A stretch of 64,000 nt of DNA from Corallococcus sicarius (GCF_003611735.1 NZ_RAWG01000003.1:20958-84957); one strand, 5' to 3'; positions 30,757 through 39,696 are shown, counted from the stretch's first letter. Numbers and translations: made by a program. The notes: generated from the sequence alone by a model not told the origin.

Positions 30757-32502
30757 CTACTCCTGTTCGGGCTTCTCCTTCGCGAAGGGGCGCGAGTCGA
30801 GCGGCAGGTCCACGAAGAAGGTGGTGCCGGAGTTCGGGGTGCTTGTCACGCCAACGATGCCCCCGAGCGCCTCCGCGACGCCGCGCACCACGGTGAGGCC
30901 CACGCCCCAGCCCGGCTGGGCGCCACGCTCGGCCTCCTGGCCCCGGTGGAAGTGCCCGAAGAGCGCCCCCTGCTCTTCGGGCGTGAGGCCCTTGCCCAGG
31001 TTGATGACGCGCAACCCGGCGCGGTGCTCGCTGCGGTGCACGCTGAAGGTGATGGGGGAGCCCGTCTCGCCGTACTTCACCGCGTTGACGGCGAGGTTCT
31101 CCAGCACCCGCCGCAGCCCGTCGCGGCTCCAGTGGCCCTCCACCTTCCCATCCGAGTGCACGAGGAAGCGGTCGCCGTGCACCGTGGCGAGCTCCTCCGC
31201 CACCTCGCGGGCCAGCGTCGTGAGGTCGAAGTGCGACAGCTCCACGGTGAGCGCCCGGCCCTCGCGCAGGCGGCTGGCGTCCAGCAGGTCCGTGACCATC
31301 CGGTCCAGCCGCTCCAGGTTGGTCACCACCCGCGCTGCGTACTCCAGGTGGCGCTCCTGGGCCTCGGGCCGGCGCAGGATGATCTGCGCGCTCATCTTCG
31401 CCGCCGTCAGCGGCGTGCGCAGGTCGTGGGACACCATGGCGATGAAGCGCTCGCGCACCTCGCGCTCCACCCGGAAGTTCTCCACCGTGCTGCGCGACAG
31501 GTCGCGCTCGCGCAACAGCATGCTGCGCTCGGTGAGGTCCTGCACCACCTTGGAGAAGCCGATGAGCAGGCCGTCCCGGTACATGGGGGTGATGAGCGCG
31601 TCCGCCACGAAGTTCGAGCCGTCCTTGCGCCTGCGCATCCCCTCGCCGCGGAAGCGGCCCTCGCGCGCCGCGATGAGCAGGTGGTCCTCCGGGTCGCGGC
31701 GGGCCCGGCCCTCTTCCGTGTAGAGCATCCGGAAGTGGTGGCCCACGGCCTCCTGCACCGTGTAGCCCTTCATGCGCACGCAGCCGAAGTTCCACGAGGT
31801 GATGACGCCCTCGGGATCCAACGTGAAGAGCGCGTAGTCGTGCACCCCCTCCACGAAGATGCGGAAGCGCTCCTCACTCGCGGTGAGCGCCGCCGTGCGC
31901 TCCTGCACCTGCTGCTCCAGTTGCGTGTGGGCCTCCTCCAGGGCCTTGCGGCCGCTCTCCGCCTCCATGCCGCGCTGCCGGGAGAACTCGCTGGCCGCGT
32001 TGCGCACGCCGACCTGCACCGCGTCGAGCAGCACGTCGCGGTCGTTCGCGCTCAGCGGGCCCTCCTCCTCCAGCACCTCGAAGAGCACCTGGCGCAGCAA
32101 TTGGTACTCGTGGATGACCTGCTCCAGGGAGTAGGCGCTCAGCATCGCCCGCTCCCGGCCGTGCTTCCTGCCGAGCGCGTGCTCCCGCGCCCCCAGGGCC
32201 TGCTGCGGCACGGGTTGCGCCAGCGTCGTGGCCACCTCGGCCAGCATGTCCGGCAGGGAGTCGCGAAGGGCCGGCGAGGCTGCCACCTGGGCGGCGGGAA
32301 CCTGCTGCCGTGCCCGCGCCTCCCAGGTCTGGAGGATGCGCGCCATGGACGACCTCAGGCGTTGCGCGGTGGGGGCGGGTGGGCTCACGAGCTCGTCGTC
32401 CTTTGAAACCGACAGGGCGGTATCGTCATTGGCACCTGGGAGCGGCAAGCCCCTGGCGGCCTCGACCTTTGGGAAGGTGAACACTCCCCGCGTCCGGGGC
32501 AC
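30757..32502 (-). CDS. PAS sensor histidine kinase
   Basis: 581 aa, soluble. Domains: an N-terminal helical RsbRD-like sensor (about 55-170, ARILQTWEARARQQVPAA and HEYQLLRQVLFEVLEEEG), a coiled coil (about 180-205), a PAS domain (about 210-325, FVEGVHDYALFTLDPEGVIT), HisKA with the phospho-acceptor in SHDLRTPLTAA (about 357), and a HATPase_c (NLAVNAVKYG, then the GWGVGLTVVRGVAEALGG box). The kinase presumably phosphorylates an unlinked response regulator, since none is adjacent. The GTG at 32502 gives the longest frame; an ATG at 32346 with GAGG upstream would give 529 aa. It reads towards the NRPS, whose start is 96 bp downstream, so co-expression or regulation of the NRPS is plausible but not shown. 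Confidence 0.92.
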   Translation of the reverse strand: MPRTRGVFTFPKVEAARGLPLPGANDDTALSVSKDDELVSPPAPTAQRLRSSMARILQTWEARARQQVPAAQVAASPALRDSLPDMLAEVATTLAQPVPQQALGAREHALGRKHGRERAMLSAYSLEQVIHEYQLLRQVLFEVLEEEGPLSANDRDVLLDAVQVGVRNAASEFSRQRGMEAESGRKALEEAHTQLEQQVQERTAALTASEERFRIFVEGVHDYALFTLDPEGVITSWNFGCVRMKGYTVQEAVGHHFRMLYTEEGRARRDPEDHLLIAAREGRFRGEGMRRRKDGSNFVADALITPMYRDGLLIGFSKVVQDLTERSMLLRERDLSRSTVENFRVEREVRERFIAMVSHDLRTPLTAAKMSAQIILRRPEAQERHLEYAARVVTNLERLDRMVTDLLDASRLREGRALTVELSHFDLTTLAREVAEELATVHGDRFLVHSDGKVEGHWSRDGLRRVLENLAVNAVKYGETGSPITFSVHRSEHRAGLRVINLGKGLTPEEQGALFGHFHRGQEAERGAQPGWGVGLTVVRGVAEALGGIVGVTSTPNSGTTFFVDLPLDSRPFAKEKPEQE

Positions 32503-32598
32503 GGCCGCGCATGCCCCTGGAAATCAGGTTAGACGGGTCCGGGGCGCCACCGCGCCGCCTGTCATTCGCGTCCGCCCTGCGTGGACGGGAGGTCCCTG

Positions 32599-33909
32599 AT
32601 GAAGCCGGTTGGAATGGTCTCCTCGACGTTGTTCGCCTTGCTGCTCTGCGCGCCCGGGCTCGTGCGCGCGCAGAGCACCGCGTCCCTGTGGGACGGCACC
32701 ACCGCGCCAGCTCCGGCGCAGCTCGACCCGGACACCACGGCCGTGGAGGTGGGCGTGCGCTTCCAGAGCTCCGCGCCCGCGGCCCTCGACAAGGTGCGCT
32801 TCTACCGGGATCCGGCCGCGGCGCTCACCACCAGCGCGGTGCACGTCTGGAGCGCGAGCGGCGCGCTGCTCGCCTCCAGCGTCTGGGTGGGGGAGGGCGG
32901 TCCGCACACGGGTTGGGTGACGTTGGATCTCTACCCGGACGTCCCGCTGGCCGCGAACACGCAGTACGTCGTCTCCTACCACGCACCCCAGGGGCGCTAC
33001 ACCGTCACCGAGGGCGCCTTCGCCAGCGGCTACACCGCCGGGGTGCTGTCGGTGCCCGTCGACGGCGGCGTGTACGCCTACGGCCCGCGGGGCACCTTCC
33101 CCACGCAGACGTGGAACCACTCCAACTACTGGGTGGAGCCGCTCGTGAAGCAGGCGCCTCCGGAGACGCCGTTCTTCACGCGGGCCTATCCTGGCAACAA
33201 CGCCGCGGCGGTGCGCTGGGATGCCGCATCCGGGGCGCAGACCTACGCGGTGCTTCGCGCGACCTCGGAGGCCGGTCCGTACCAGACGGTGGCGGCGGGC
33301 CTCACGCGAACGGCGTACCTGGACACCGCTGTCACGAATGGCGTCGCGTACTTCTACCAGGTGCGCGCGTCCAACACGTACGGCACCAGCGCCCCGTCCT
33401 ACCGCGCGACGGTGACGCCCGCCCCTCGCGCCTACAGCCTGTGGCAGACGCCCACGCCCTCCGGCGTCTTCGCGTCGGATGACACGGAGGGCGTGGAGGT
33501 GGGCGTGCGTTTCAAGAGCGAAGTGCCGGGCATCGTGGATGCCGTGCGCTTCTACCGCGACCCCGGCGCTCCGCTGGAGGAGCGCGTGGTGCACCTGTGG
33601 GACGCGCAGGGCGTGCTGCTGGCCACGGGCATCTTCGTGGGTGAGGGCGGGCCGGGCAGCGGCTGGCAGACGGTGAACCTCTCCCCGGACGTGGCCGTGC
33701 AGGAGAACACGGCGTACACCGTGTCGTACTACGCGCCGGCGGGGGGCTACACCGTGGCCTCGCAGGCCTTCGTCATCCCGCACTACAGCCAGCCGCTGCG
33801 CGTGGAGGCGGACGGTGGCGTCTTCGCCTACGGGCCCGAGGGCACCTTCCCCACGCTGAGCTGGCAGAGCTCCAACTATTGGGTGGAGCCCGTCTTCCGC
33901 GTTCGCTGA
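32599..33909 (+). CDS. Secreted protein with two DUF4082 domains and FN3
   Basis: 436 aa. The ATG at 32599 has GGGAGG six bases upstream and opens a signal peptide (SSTLFALLLCAPGLVRAQS, cleavage after the AxA-like site). Then DUF4082 copy 1 (about 27-175; TAVEVGVRFQSSAPAALDKV), a fibronectin type III-like spacer (about 180-275; NNAAAVRWDAASGAQTY) and DUF4082 copy 2 (about 280-436; EGVEVGVRFKSEVPGIVDAV). Both copies share VRFYRDP, VHLW/VHVW and AN/EN-TxYxVSY(Y/H)AP segments. DUF4082 domains occur in exported glycan-associated enzymes and are thought to be carbohydrate-binding. No catalytic domain, so probably a binding or structural surface protein. Confidence 0.88.
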   Translation: MKPVGMVSSTLFALLLCAPGLVRAQSTASLWDGTTAPAPAQLDPDTTAVEVGVRFQSSAPAALDKVRFYRDPAAALTTSAVHVWSASGALLASSVWVGEGGPHTGWVTLDLYPDVPLAANTQYVVSYHAPQGRYTVTEGAFASGYTAGVLSVPVDGGVYAYGPRGTFPTQTWNHSNYWVEPLVKQAPPETPFFTRAYPGNNAAAVRWDAASGAQTYAVLRATSEAGPYQTVAAGLTRTAYLDTAVTNGVAYFYQVRASNTYGTSAPSYRATVTPAPRAYSLWQTPTPSGVFASDDTEGVEVGVRFKSEVPGIVDAVRFYRDPGAPLEERVVHLWDAQGVLLATGIFVGEGGPGSGWQTVNLSPDVAVQENTAYTVSYYAPAGGYTVASQAFVIPHYSQPLRVEADGGVFAYGPEGTFPTLSWQSSNYWVEPVFRVR

Positions 33910-33930
33910 TCCGTCGTGGCGACTGCCGCT

Positions 33931-33953
33931 TCCGGGGAACGGTGTTCCCCGGA
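33931..33953. terminator. Strong hairpin between convergent genes
   Basis: TCCGGGGAAC (33931-33940) and GTTCCCCGGA (33944-33953) form a perfect 10-bp stem with loop GGT, 22 bp after the DUF4082 gene stop and 36 bp before the convergent GH43 stop. No T-tract on either side. Confidence 0.65.
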
Positions 33954-33988
33954 GCGGTGCGACGTCAGGCCTGTCAGGCCTGCTTCCG

Positions 33989-35437
33989 CTACGGCATCGG
34001 CCGGGAGCTGATGGACGGGGCCTCGGGGACCGCGGGCCAGCCATTGGGCCAGGTGATGGCGTCCACGAGCATCACCCGCGCCGTGTGGGCGCTGTTCCAC
34101 GCGTGATAGACCATGTACGTGTCGCCGCCCGGTCCGGTGACGACGGAGTTGTGGCCCGGGCCCACCCAGCCGCCGCCCGTCGTGAGGATGGGCGCGCCCA
34201 GCTTCGTGTACGGGCCCAGCGGGCTGGTGGCGCGGGCGACGCCCACCGCGTACGTGCTGTTGTAGTACGCGTTGCCACTGTAGAAGAGGTAGTAGTAGCC
34301 GCCCCGCGCGACGACCCACGGCGCCTCCACGACGCCGCCTTCCCAGGCGAGGTTGTTGGTCATGAGCGTGCGGCGCGTGCCGGTGAGCGACAGGCCGTCC
34401 GCCGACAGCGTCTGGCCATAGAGGGGCGTCTGCTGGCCCACCGCGTTTCCGTCCGCCTTCCACACCAGGTACGGCACCCCCGCGGTGTCGCGGAAGAACG
34501 TCGCGTCAATCATGCCCATGCCCGCGTCGTGCACGAGCGGCCGGCCCAGGTCGGTGTACGGCCCGAGCGCGCTGTCCGCCGTCGCGGCGCCAATGGACAG
34601 CTTTCCGTCCGTGTGACGCGCGGTGTAGTACGCGATGAACCGCGTGCCGACCTTGTGGATCTCCGGCGCCCAGAAGTCGCCCGTGGCCCACGTCGGCTTG
34701 CGCGCGGACGGGAAGATGGAGCCCGCGCTCGTCCAGGTCACCAGGTCCGGGGACGTGCGCAGCCCGAAAGCGTTGGCCGCGCCCCCCGACGTGCAGGCCG
34801 CGACGTACTTCGTGCCGTCATGGATGACGCCCGGGTCCGCGCAGTCCACGGGGACCACCGGGTTCTGATACAGCCCGCCGCAGCCCGTGTAGCGCAATGA
34901 CAGACCACACGCGTTCAATCCGCTGAAGTAGGGCTTCCAGCCGTTCGACAGCACCGTGTAGGAGTTGGGGGACTCGTTCGTGCAGCCCCGGTCCCAGAAC
35001 ACGCGCCCGCCCACGTCGTCGTACTGGGCCGTGTGCCCCGAGGGGCGCAGCCACGTCGCGCTGTAGGTGACGCGCGTCGTGCACGCGGTGGCGCCCGCGC
35101 AATCCGTGTCGAGCGCCAGCACGCACGCGTTGTTGCCCGTGAAGTACGGCTTCCAGCCATTCGACAGCAGGGCGTAGGAGTTGGTGCCCTCGTTGATGCA
35201 CCGGCCGTCCCAGGTCACCAGCTCGCCCGCGATGTCGTACTGCGCCGGGTGGGTCGAGGGACGGATCCACCGGTCGCCGTAGGTGATGCGCGTGCTGCAC
35301 GCGAGCGCTCCGCTGGCGGTGCCGACCGGGGCCTCGTCCGGGAGCGGGACGTCGGAACGCTCGTCGCCACAGCCGGGAGCGAATACCGAGACGGCCCCCA
35401 GGAGCGCGAGGGCCGGAATGAGCGACGGGTTCTTCAT
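33989..35437 (-). CDS. GH43-type glycosidase lipoprotein with duplicated N-terminal domain
   Basis: 482 aa. GGAGG precedes the ATG at 35437; MKNPSLIPALALLGAVSVFAPG leads to a lipobox Cys at residue 23. Two copies of a Cys-containing domain of about 70 residues follow (each with WxRPS.H.AQYD, W/F-D.(R/G)C.NE..NSY and LSNGWKPYF). Then comes a five-bladed beta-propeller of glycoside hydrolase family 43: general base Asp in CADPGVIHDG, pKa-modulating Asp in GMIDATFF and acid Glu in VVEAPWVV. The family cleaves arabinan, xylan or related side chains. The lipid anchor suggests cell-surface digestion of plant or microbial polysaccharide. 109 bp of AT-richer sequence separates it from the upstream gene, so it may have its own promoter. 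Confidence 0.9.
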   Translation of the reverse strand: MKNPSLIPALALLGAVSVFAPGCGDERSDVPLPDEAPVGTASGALACSTRITYGDRWIRPSTHPAQYDIAGELVTWDGRCINEGTNSYALLSNGWKPYFTGNNACVLALDTDCAGATACTTRVTYSATWLRPSGHTAQYDDVGGRVFWDRGCTNESPNSYTVLSNGWKPYFSGLNACGLSLRYTGCGGLYQNPVVPVDCADPGVIHDGTKYVAACTSGGAANAFGLRTSPDLVTWTSAGSIFPSARKPTWATGDFWAPEIHKVGTRFIAYYTARHTDGKLSIGAATADSALGPYTDLGRPLVHDAGMGMIDATFFRDTAGVPYLVWKADGNAVGQQTPLYGQTLSADGLSLTGTRRTLMTNNLAWEGGVVEAPWVVARGGYYYLFYSGNAYYNSTYAVGVARATSPLGPYTKLGAPILTTGGGWVGPGHNSVVTGPGGDTYMVYHAWNSAHTARVMLVDAITWPNGWPAVPEAPSISSRPMP

Positions 35438-35546
35438 GGGATGACCTCCGAGCGCCCGTTCCCTCGTCAGGAGCGAGCGCGGGCAGACAGCACGGTGGAG
35501 GCCCGACCTAGCACGCAATACGTGTTAAATCATCTAAGCTTGAATT

Positions 35547-36560
35547 TCACGCGTAACGCTCGCGACGCAGCGGGCGCCAGCGGTAGGCGCACTCCTTGAG
35601 GTGCAGCACCGAGTCGAGCCTCGCGCCCGGGGCGAGCGGGCCCTCCTGGAGGTACTCGCAATACAACTGCACCGGCGTGGCGAAGCGCGCGTTCCAGGGC
35701 TCGCGGTCGATGGTCAGCAGGTAGACGAACCCGTCCGCCACGCCGAGCGCGTCGTAGCACTCGACCAGCGGCTCATGCAGCGCGTCCAGGTCCTTCCACA
35801 CACTGCCCGCGGGCGGCTGCGTCCGGGGCTCCGTGTCGAAGACGCCCACCAGCTTCCCACCGGGGAAGGCGGGCTCCGGATCCACGCCCAGCGTGAGCAG
35901 GTTTCCCTCGCGCGCCATCACCATCTGGGCTTCGCCGAACTCGTGGAACTTGAACTCCTTGAGCGCGTTGCCCACGCTGCGCATCACCGGATCGCTCGTC
36001 TCGCTGCGCACGAAGTAGCCGCCGCGGCGCCAGTCGCCGTTCGCGTTGCGGTAGCGCACCGCGGCCCGGTAGCTCACCTGGTAGAAGCAGACGCCCAGCA
36101 GCGGCAACAAGCCCCGGGGCCGCATGTCGCGCAGGGAGGACATCAGCACCTGCACCCAGGCCGTGCCGTGGAAGAGCTCCGGCTCCAGCGGCGCGGGCAG
36201 CAGGCGCGCGAGGAGGGCAGGGTCCACCGCGTAGTTGAGCGACACGGCCTCCACCCAGTGCGTCTGCACCTGCGTGAGCCACGGCACGGAAGGACACACC
36301 TCCATGCCCTCGGAGCTGGGGCTGGGGTCGTGGGCCCGCGCGAGCGCGGCGTGCGCCTCCCGCAGCGCCTCGTGTCCCGACGGCGTCAGCACCCACGCCC
36401 CGCGCGAGGCCTGCACCTGCCCCGCCGCGACGAGCTGCCGCAGCACGGAGGCGGGCTCCACGACACCGGCCTCCTTCAGCCGCGCCGTGAGCGTCCGTTC
36501 GGTGAGCCCGAGCGGCTCCAGGGCCAGCGCCACCAGGGCCGCGAGTGACTCCGCGCTCAT
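35547..36560 (-). CDS. DUF2071 (YqjF-like) protein with N-terminal winged helix
   Basis: 337 aa. The ATG at 36560 overlaps the stop of the upstream gene by four bases (ATGA). The first 80 residues look like a winged-helix module (SLAALVALALEPLGLTERT, RQLVAAGQVQASRGAWVLTP). The rest matches the DUF2071 fold, with WVEAVSLNYAVDPALLARLL, LLPLLGVCFYQVSYRAAVRY and MRSVGNALKEFKFHEFG. DUF2071 proteins share the acetoacetate decarboxylase-like beta-barrel but their reaction is unknown. Fused HTH and the coupled membrane protein suggest a sensor pair. Frame extension upstream of 36560 belongs to the neighbour. Confidence 0.8.
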   Translation of the reverse strand: MSAESLAALVALALEPLGLTERTLTARLKEAGVVEPASVLRQLVAAGQVQASRGAWVLTPSGHEALREAHAALARAHDPSPSSEGMEVCPSVPWLTQVQTHWVEAVSLNYAVDPALLARLLPAPLEPELFHGTAWVQVLMSSLRDMRPRGLLPLLGVCFYQVSYRAAVRYRNANGDWRRGGYFVRSETSDPVMRSVGNALKEFKFHEFGEAQMVMAREGNLLTLGVDPEPAFPGGKLVGVFDTEPRTQPPAGSVWKDLDALHEPLVECYDALGVADGFVYLLTIDREPWNARFATPVQLYCEYLQEGPLAPGARLDSVLHLKECAYRWRPLRRERYA

Positions 36561-37171
36561 ACCAGCCTCGGCCCCGTGTCCCCGGCGGCGAGCCGTCGGC
36601 TCCGGGCGCGATGCAGCGCGAGGCCGGAGCCGAACTGGACGAGGAACCAGAGCCCGCCCAGCACACCGAACCCGTGCGCCTCCAGGCGCGTCATCCCCAG
36701 GGCGGCCAGCGCGAAGAGCAGGGCCATCCCGTACCAGATGCGGCCCATCAGCGCGCCCATGGACGCGAAGGACATGGCGAACAGGACGCACGCCACCGCG
36801 GGCACGAAGAGCCGGTCCAACCCGAGCAGCAGGTTGAGCAGCGCCACCAGCACCAGCCCTCCGATGAAGGTGGTCCAGATGGCCCAGATCTGCCGCTCGA
36901 TGAACGAGCGCACCCCGGCCTGCTGGCCGCGCTTCATCAAGAAGATGCTGGTGAGGTTGACGCCGAGCAGCACGCCCCAGAGCAGCACGAAGGCGCCCGG
37001 GCCGCGCTGCCCCTGCGCCCAGAGCCAGTCCGTGGCCAGGAAGCCCCCGCCGTTGATGAAGGCGTGGAGCATCCAGATGGCGCCCCAGTTCTGGAGCGCG
37101 GTGTCGTCGCGGGCCTGCGCGACGACGCGGCGCATGAGTTCGAGGGCCTGGGTGGCTTCGGTGCGGTTCAC
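36557..37171 (-). CDS. Predicted multi-pass membrane protein, DUF2071 partner
   Basis: 204 aa from the GTG at 37171 (VNRTEATQALELM); an ATG at 37210 would add 13 unlike residues and would overlap the divergent dehydrogenase start. The first 40 residues are soluble, then about six hydrophobic segments, including GAFVLLWGVLLGVNLTSIF, TFIGGLVLVALLNLLLGLD and VACVLFAMSFASMGALM, and a basic C-terminus (ALHRARSRR). No family recognised. The ATGA overlap with the DUF2071 gene means the two are translated together. Confidence 0.75.
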   Translation of the reverse strand: MNRTEATQALELMRRVVAQARDDTALQNWGAIWMLHAFINGGGFLATDWLWAQGQRGPGAFVLLWGVLLGVNLTSIFLMKRGQQAGVRSFIERQIWAIWTTFIGGLVLVALLNLLLGLDRLFVPAVACVLFAMSFASMGALMGRIWYGMALLFALAALGMTRLEAHGFGVLGGLWFLVQFGSGLALHRARSRRLAAGDTGPRLV

Positions 37172-37208
37172 GCCCGGGATGCTACTGCTTCTGGTAGACG
37201 CACACGTC

Positions 37209-38195
37209 ATGAAGGCCCTTGTTCAAGACAGGTATGGCTCGTCCGAGGTCCTGCACCTGCGGGACATCGACGTACCCCGGGTGGGAGAGAACGACGTGCT
37301 CCTGCGGGTCCACGCGGCGGCGCTCCACATGGGGGACTGGCACCTGATGACGGGCCTGCCGTACCTGGTGCGCCTGGGCTTTGGACTGCGGGGCCCGAAA
37401 ATCGCCGTTCGCGGGATGGATGTCGCGGGTCGCGTCGAGGCCGTCGGCAAGGGCGTGACGGAGTTCCAGCCGGGCGATGAGGTGTTCGGCGTCTGCGACG
37501 GCGCGCTCGCGGAGTACGCGTGCGCCCGGAAGGACAAGCTCCTGCGCAAGCCCTCCAACCTTACCTTCGAGCAGGCCGCGGCCGTCCCCACCTCCGCCTC
37601 CACCGCGCTGCAGGCGCTGCGCGATTCGGGAGGGCTCCAGCCGGGGCAGAAGGTGTTGATCATCGGAGCCGGCGGGGGCGTGGGATTGTTCGCGGTGCAG
37701 CTGGCCAGGGCGCTTGGCGCGCACGTCACCGGCGTGTGCAGCACCACGAAGGTGGACTGGGTGCGCTCGCTGGGCGCGGACGACGTCATTGACTACACCC
37801 GCCAGGACTTCACGGCGCTTGCGCAGCGCTACGACCTCATCCTCGACACGGCGGGCAACCGTCCCCTGTCGCTCCTGCGGCGTGCGCTCACGCCCCAGGG
37901 GACGCTCGTGCTCGTTGGAGGCGAAGAGGGGGGACGCTGGTTTGGAGGGAACGAGCGTCAACTCCAGGCGCTCGCGCTCTCACCCTTCGTGAGCCACAAG
38001 CTTCGCGGCCTGCTCGCGCTGGCGCGCAAGGAGGACCTGGCGTTCCTGAAGGAACTCATCGAGGCCGGCAAGCTCATGCCGGTCATCGACAAGACGTTCC
38101 CGCTCCGTGAAGGTCGTGAGGCCGTGCACTACCTGGAGGGTGGCCGGACCCGGGGGAAGGTCGTCGTCACCAACGACGTCGCGGCGGCGTCCTGA
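37209..38195 (+). CDS. Zinc-free medium-chain reductase (quinone oxidoreductase type)
   Basis: 328 aa. N-terminal GroES-like domain (MKALVQDRYGSSEVLHLRDI; GMDVAGRVEAVGKGVTEFQPG) and a Rossmann domain with VLIIGAGGGVGLFAVQLA. The structural and catalytic zinc Cys residues of alcohol dehydrogenases are absent, which places it with NAD(P)-dependent quinone reductases and enoyl reductases. The GAGGGVG and TGVCSTTKVDWVRSLGADD segments are typical of NADPH binding. Substrate unknown. It is divergent from the membrane protein gene; the two ATGs overlap on opposite strands if the longer membrane-protein start were used. Confidence 0.92.
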   Translation: MKALVQDRYGSSEVLHLRDIDVPRVGENDVLLRVHAAALHMGDWHLMTGLPYLVRLGFGLRGPKIAVRGMDVAGRVEAVGKGVTEFQPGDEVFGVCDGALAEYACARKDKLLRKPSNLTFEQAAAVPTSASTALQALRDSGGLQPGQKVLIIGAGGGVGLFAVQLARALGAHVTGVCSTTKVDWVRSLGADDVIDYTRQDFTALAQRYDLILDTAGNRPLSLLRRALTPQGTLVLVGGEEGGRWFGGNERQLQALALSPFVSHKLRGLLALARKEDLAFLKELIEAGKLMPVIDKTFPLREGREAVHYLEGGRTRGKVVVTNDVAAAS

Positions 38196-38285
38196 ACACC
38201 GCCGTGCCTTTCTCTGCTCGAAGGCTGGGTGTACGCTGGGCGTCGCCGCGATAGACGTCCCTCTCCCCCTCGTCGGATTTCCCTG

Positions 38286-38771
38286 ATGCGCGACGGTGAT
38301 GCCCTCAGCGAGGTCTGCCGCAGGCTTGGACCGGCCATCTACCGCCGTTGTCTGAAGATCCTGCGCAATCCGGACGAGGCCGCGGACGCCTGTCAGAAGG
38401 TCTTCATGCAGCTGGTGCGTCATCGCTCCCGGCTGCCTCCGGAGCCCGAACAGCTGCGCTGGGTCTACGTCGTCGCGACGCGGGTGTGCTTTGCCCAGCT
38501 GCGCGACGATGCCTGGGAGACGGCGAGCGGGACGGAGCTGAACCACGACGCACCGGCGCCCACGGACAGCTTCGCGGAGGTAGCAGACCGGCAGATGGCG
38601 CTCAAGGCGCTCTCCTGCGCCACGGAGCACGAGCGCATGGTCGCGTGGCTCGTGCTCGTGGACGGCCATTCCCAGGAGGAGGCCGCGGAGCTCCTCAGCC
38701 TCTCACGCAAGACGGTCGGCAAGCGCATCCAGCTCTTCCTGGCGAACGCCCGCCGCGGGGTCTTCGAATGA
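38286..38771 (+). CDS. ECF-type RNA polymerase sigma factor
   Basis: 161 aa. Region 2 is near residues 10-75 (LGPAIYRRCLKILRNPDEAA, ACQKVFMQLVRHRSRLP, QLRWVYVVATRVCF) and region 4 near 105-155 (MALKALSCATEHERMVAWL, VDGHSQEEAAELLSLSRKT). No region 1.1 or 3, so group IV. It directs RNA polymerase to a small regulon that normally includes its own operon. ATG at 38286; the Shine-Dalgarno is weak. Its stop overlaps the next gene by four bases, and that gene looks like a membrane anti-sigma factor, the standard arrangement. Confidence 0.92.
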   Translation: MRDGDALSEVCRRLGPAIYRRCLKILRNPDEAADACQKVFMQLVRHRSRLPPEPEQLRWVYVVATRVCFAQLRDDAWETASGTELNHDAPAPTDSFAEVADRQMALKALSCATEHERMVAWLVLVDGHSQEEAAELLSLSRKTVGKRIQLFLANARRGVFE

Positions 38772-39472
38772 ACGCACCACGGACGGCGCAGTGCCCGAGC
38801 GACCTTTTGCTCGAGGAGCATCTGCTGAGCGCGAATCCCGCCACCGCGAGGCACATCGCGGGGTGTGCCCACTGTCAGGCCTGGGAGCGCTCCGCCGGGG
38901 AGGCCGCGCGCGTGTTCGCGCGTCAAGGTCCTCTCTGGATGGCGAAGACGCAGGCGAGGGCTTCGCCGATGAGGCGATGGGCCCCGCTGCTGCCGGCAGC
39001 CGCCCTCGCCGCAGCCGCCCTGTTCCTCCTCCGCTTCCCACCGCCGGAGGCCCCGCGCTACGCGACCAAGGGCGGGGAGCTGACCGTCTACGTCGGAGGG
39101 CAGGGCGAGCCACGGGCCGCGACCGAGGGAGAGCGGGTGCGACCGGGAGAGGCGCTGCGCTTCCAGGTGGCACCGGGCTCAGCGGCCTTCGTCTGGATTG
39201 CTTCGGTCGATTCAACGGGCGCTGTCTCCCGCCTCGCGCCCGCGGAAGGGACGACGCCGCTCGCGGTGGATGGGGCACAGCTGCTTCCGGGCAGCGCGGT
39301 GCTCGATGCGGCGGAAGGACCGGAGCGGATCTGGGCGGTGATCTCGCAGGAGCCCCTGAGCTGGGGCGTCGTGGAGCAGGCCCTCCAGGGGAGCCCGGTG
39401 CGCGACCCCAAGGCGGTTCACATCCCCGGCGCTCGGACCGCCACGGTGCTGCTTGAGCGACGCGCACCATGA
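38768..39472 (+). CDS. Membrane anti-sigma factor with zinc-finger-like motif
   Basis: 234 aa, ATGA overlap with the sigma gene. The cytosolic N-terminus contains HIAGCAHC (HxxxCxxC), the anti-sigma zinc-binding motif, near residue 30. One membrane helix follows (WAPLLPAAALAAAALFLLRF, about 72-92). The periplasmic C-terminal 140 residues (GGELTVYVGGQGEPRAATEG, GEALRFQVAPGSAAFVWIAS) resemble the DUF4384-like beta domain often found in these proteins. It should hold the ECF factor at the inner membrane until a periplasmic signal or cleavage releases it. It overlaps the caspase gene start by four bases, so all three are translationally coupled. Confidence 0.88.
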   Translation: MNAPRTAQCPSDLLLEEHLLSANPATARHIAGCAHCQAWERSAGEAARVFARQGPLWMAKTQARASPMRRWAPLLPAAALAAAALFLLRFPPPEAPRYATKGGELTVYVGGQGEPRAATEGERVRPGEALRFQVAPGSAAFVWIASVDSTGAVSRLAPAEGTTPLAVDGAQLLPGSAVLDAAEGPERIWAVISQEPLSWGVVEQALQGSPVRDPKAVHIPGARTATVLLERRAP

Positions 39473-39696
39473 GCCGGCTTGCGTTGAACGCCGTGCTCTT
39501 CGCGGCTTCAGCAGCGAAGCGCGCCATGCGCCGGCTTGCGTTGAACGCCGTGCTCTTCGCGGCTTCAGCAGCGAAGAGCGCCATGAGCCGGCTTGCGTTG
39601 GGCGCCGTGCTCTTCGCGGCTTCCGCAGCGAAGAGCGCCATGAGCCGATTCGCATTGATCGCCGTGCTCTTCGTCGCTGCTTCCGCGAGGGCTCAG
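39469..39696 (+). repeat. 57-bp tandem repeats of a signal-peptide start (3 + 1 diverged)
   Basis: Units begin at 39469, 39526 and 39583 and differ by only a few bases; a fourth, diverged unit is 39640-39696. Each starts with ATG and encodes MxRLAL.AVLFAASAAKxA or, in the fourth, the authentic signal peptide ending ASARAQ. The frame stays open throughout. Confidence 0.95.

Noticed and set aside
38196..38285. ECF-type autoregulatory promoter upstream of the sigma gene
   Set aside because: I could not see a convincing GGAAC-type -35 with a matching -10 at the right distance in the 90-bp gap, so no promoter is listed.
39469..39696. Direct repeats considered as a CRISPR array or microsatellite
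   Set aside because: The units are contiguous without spacers, are in frame and encode signal-peptide copies, so they are a coding tandem duplication.
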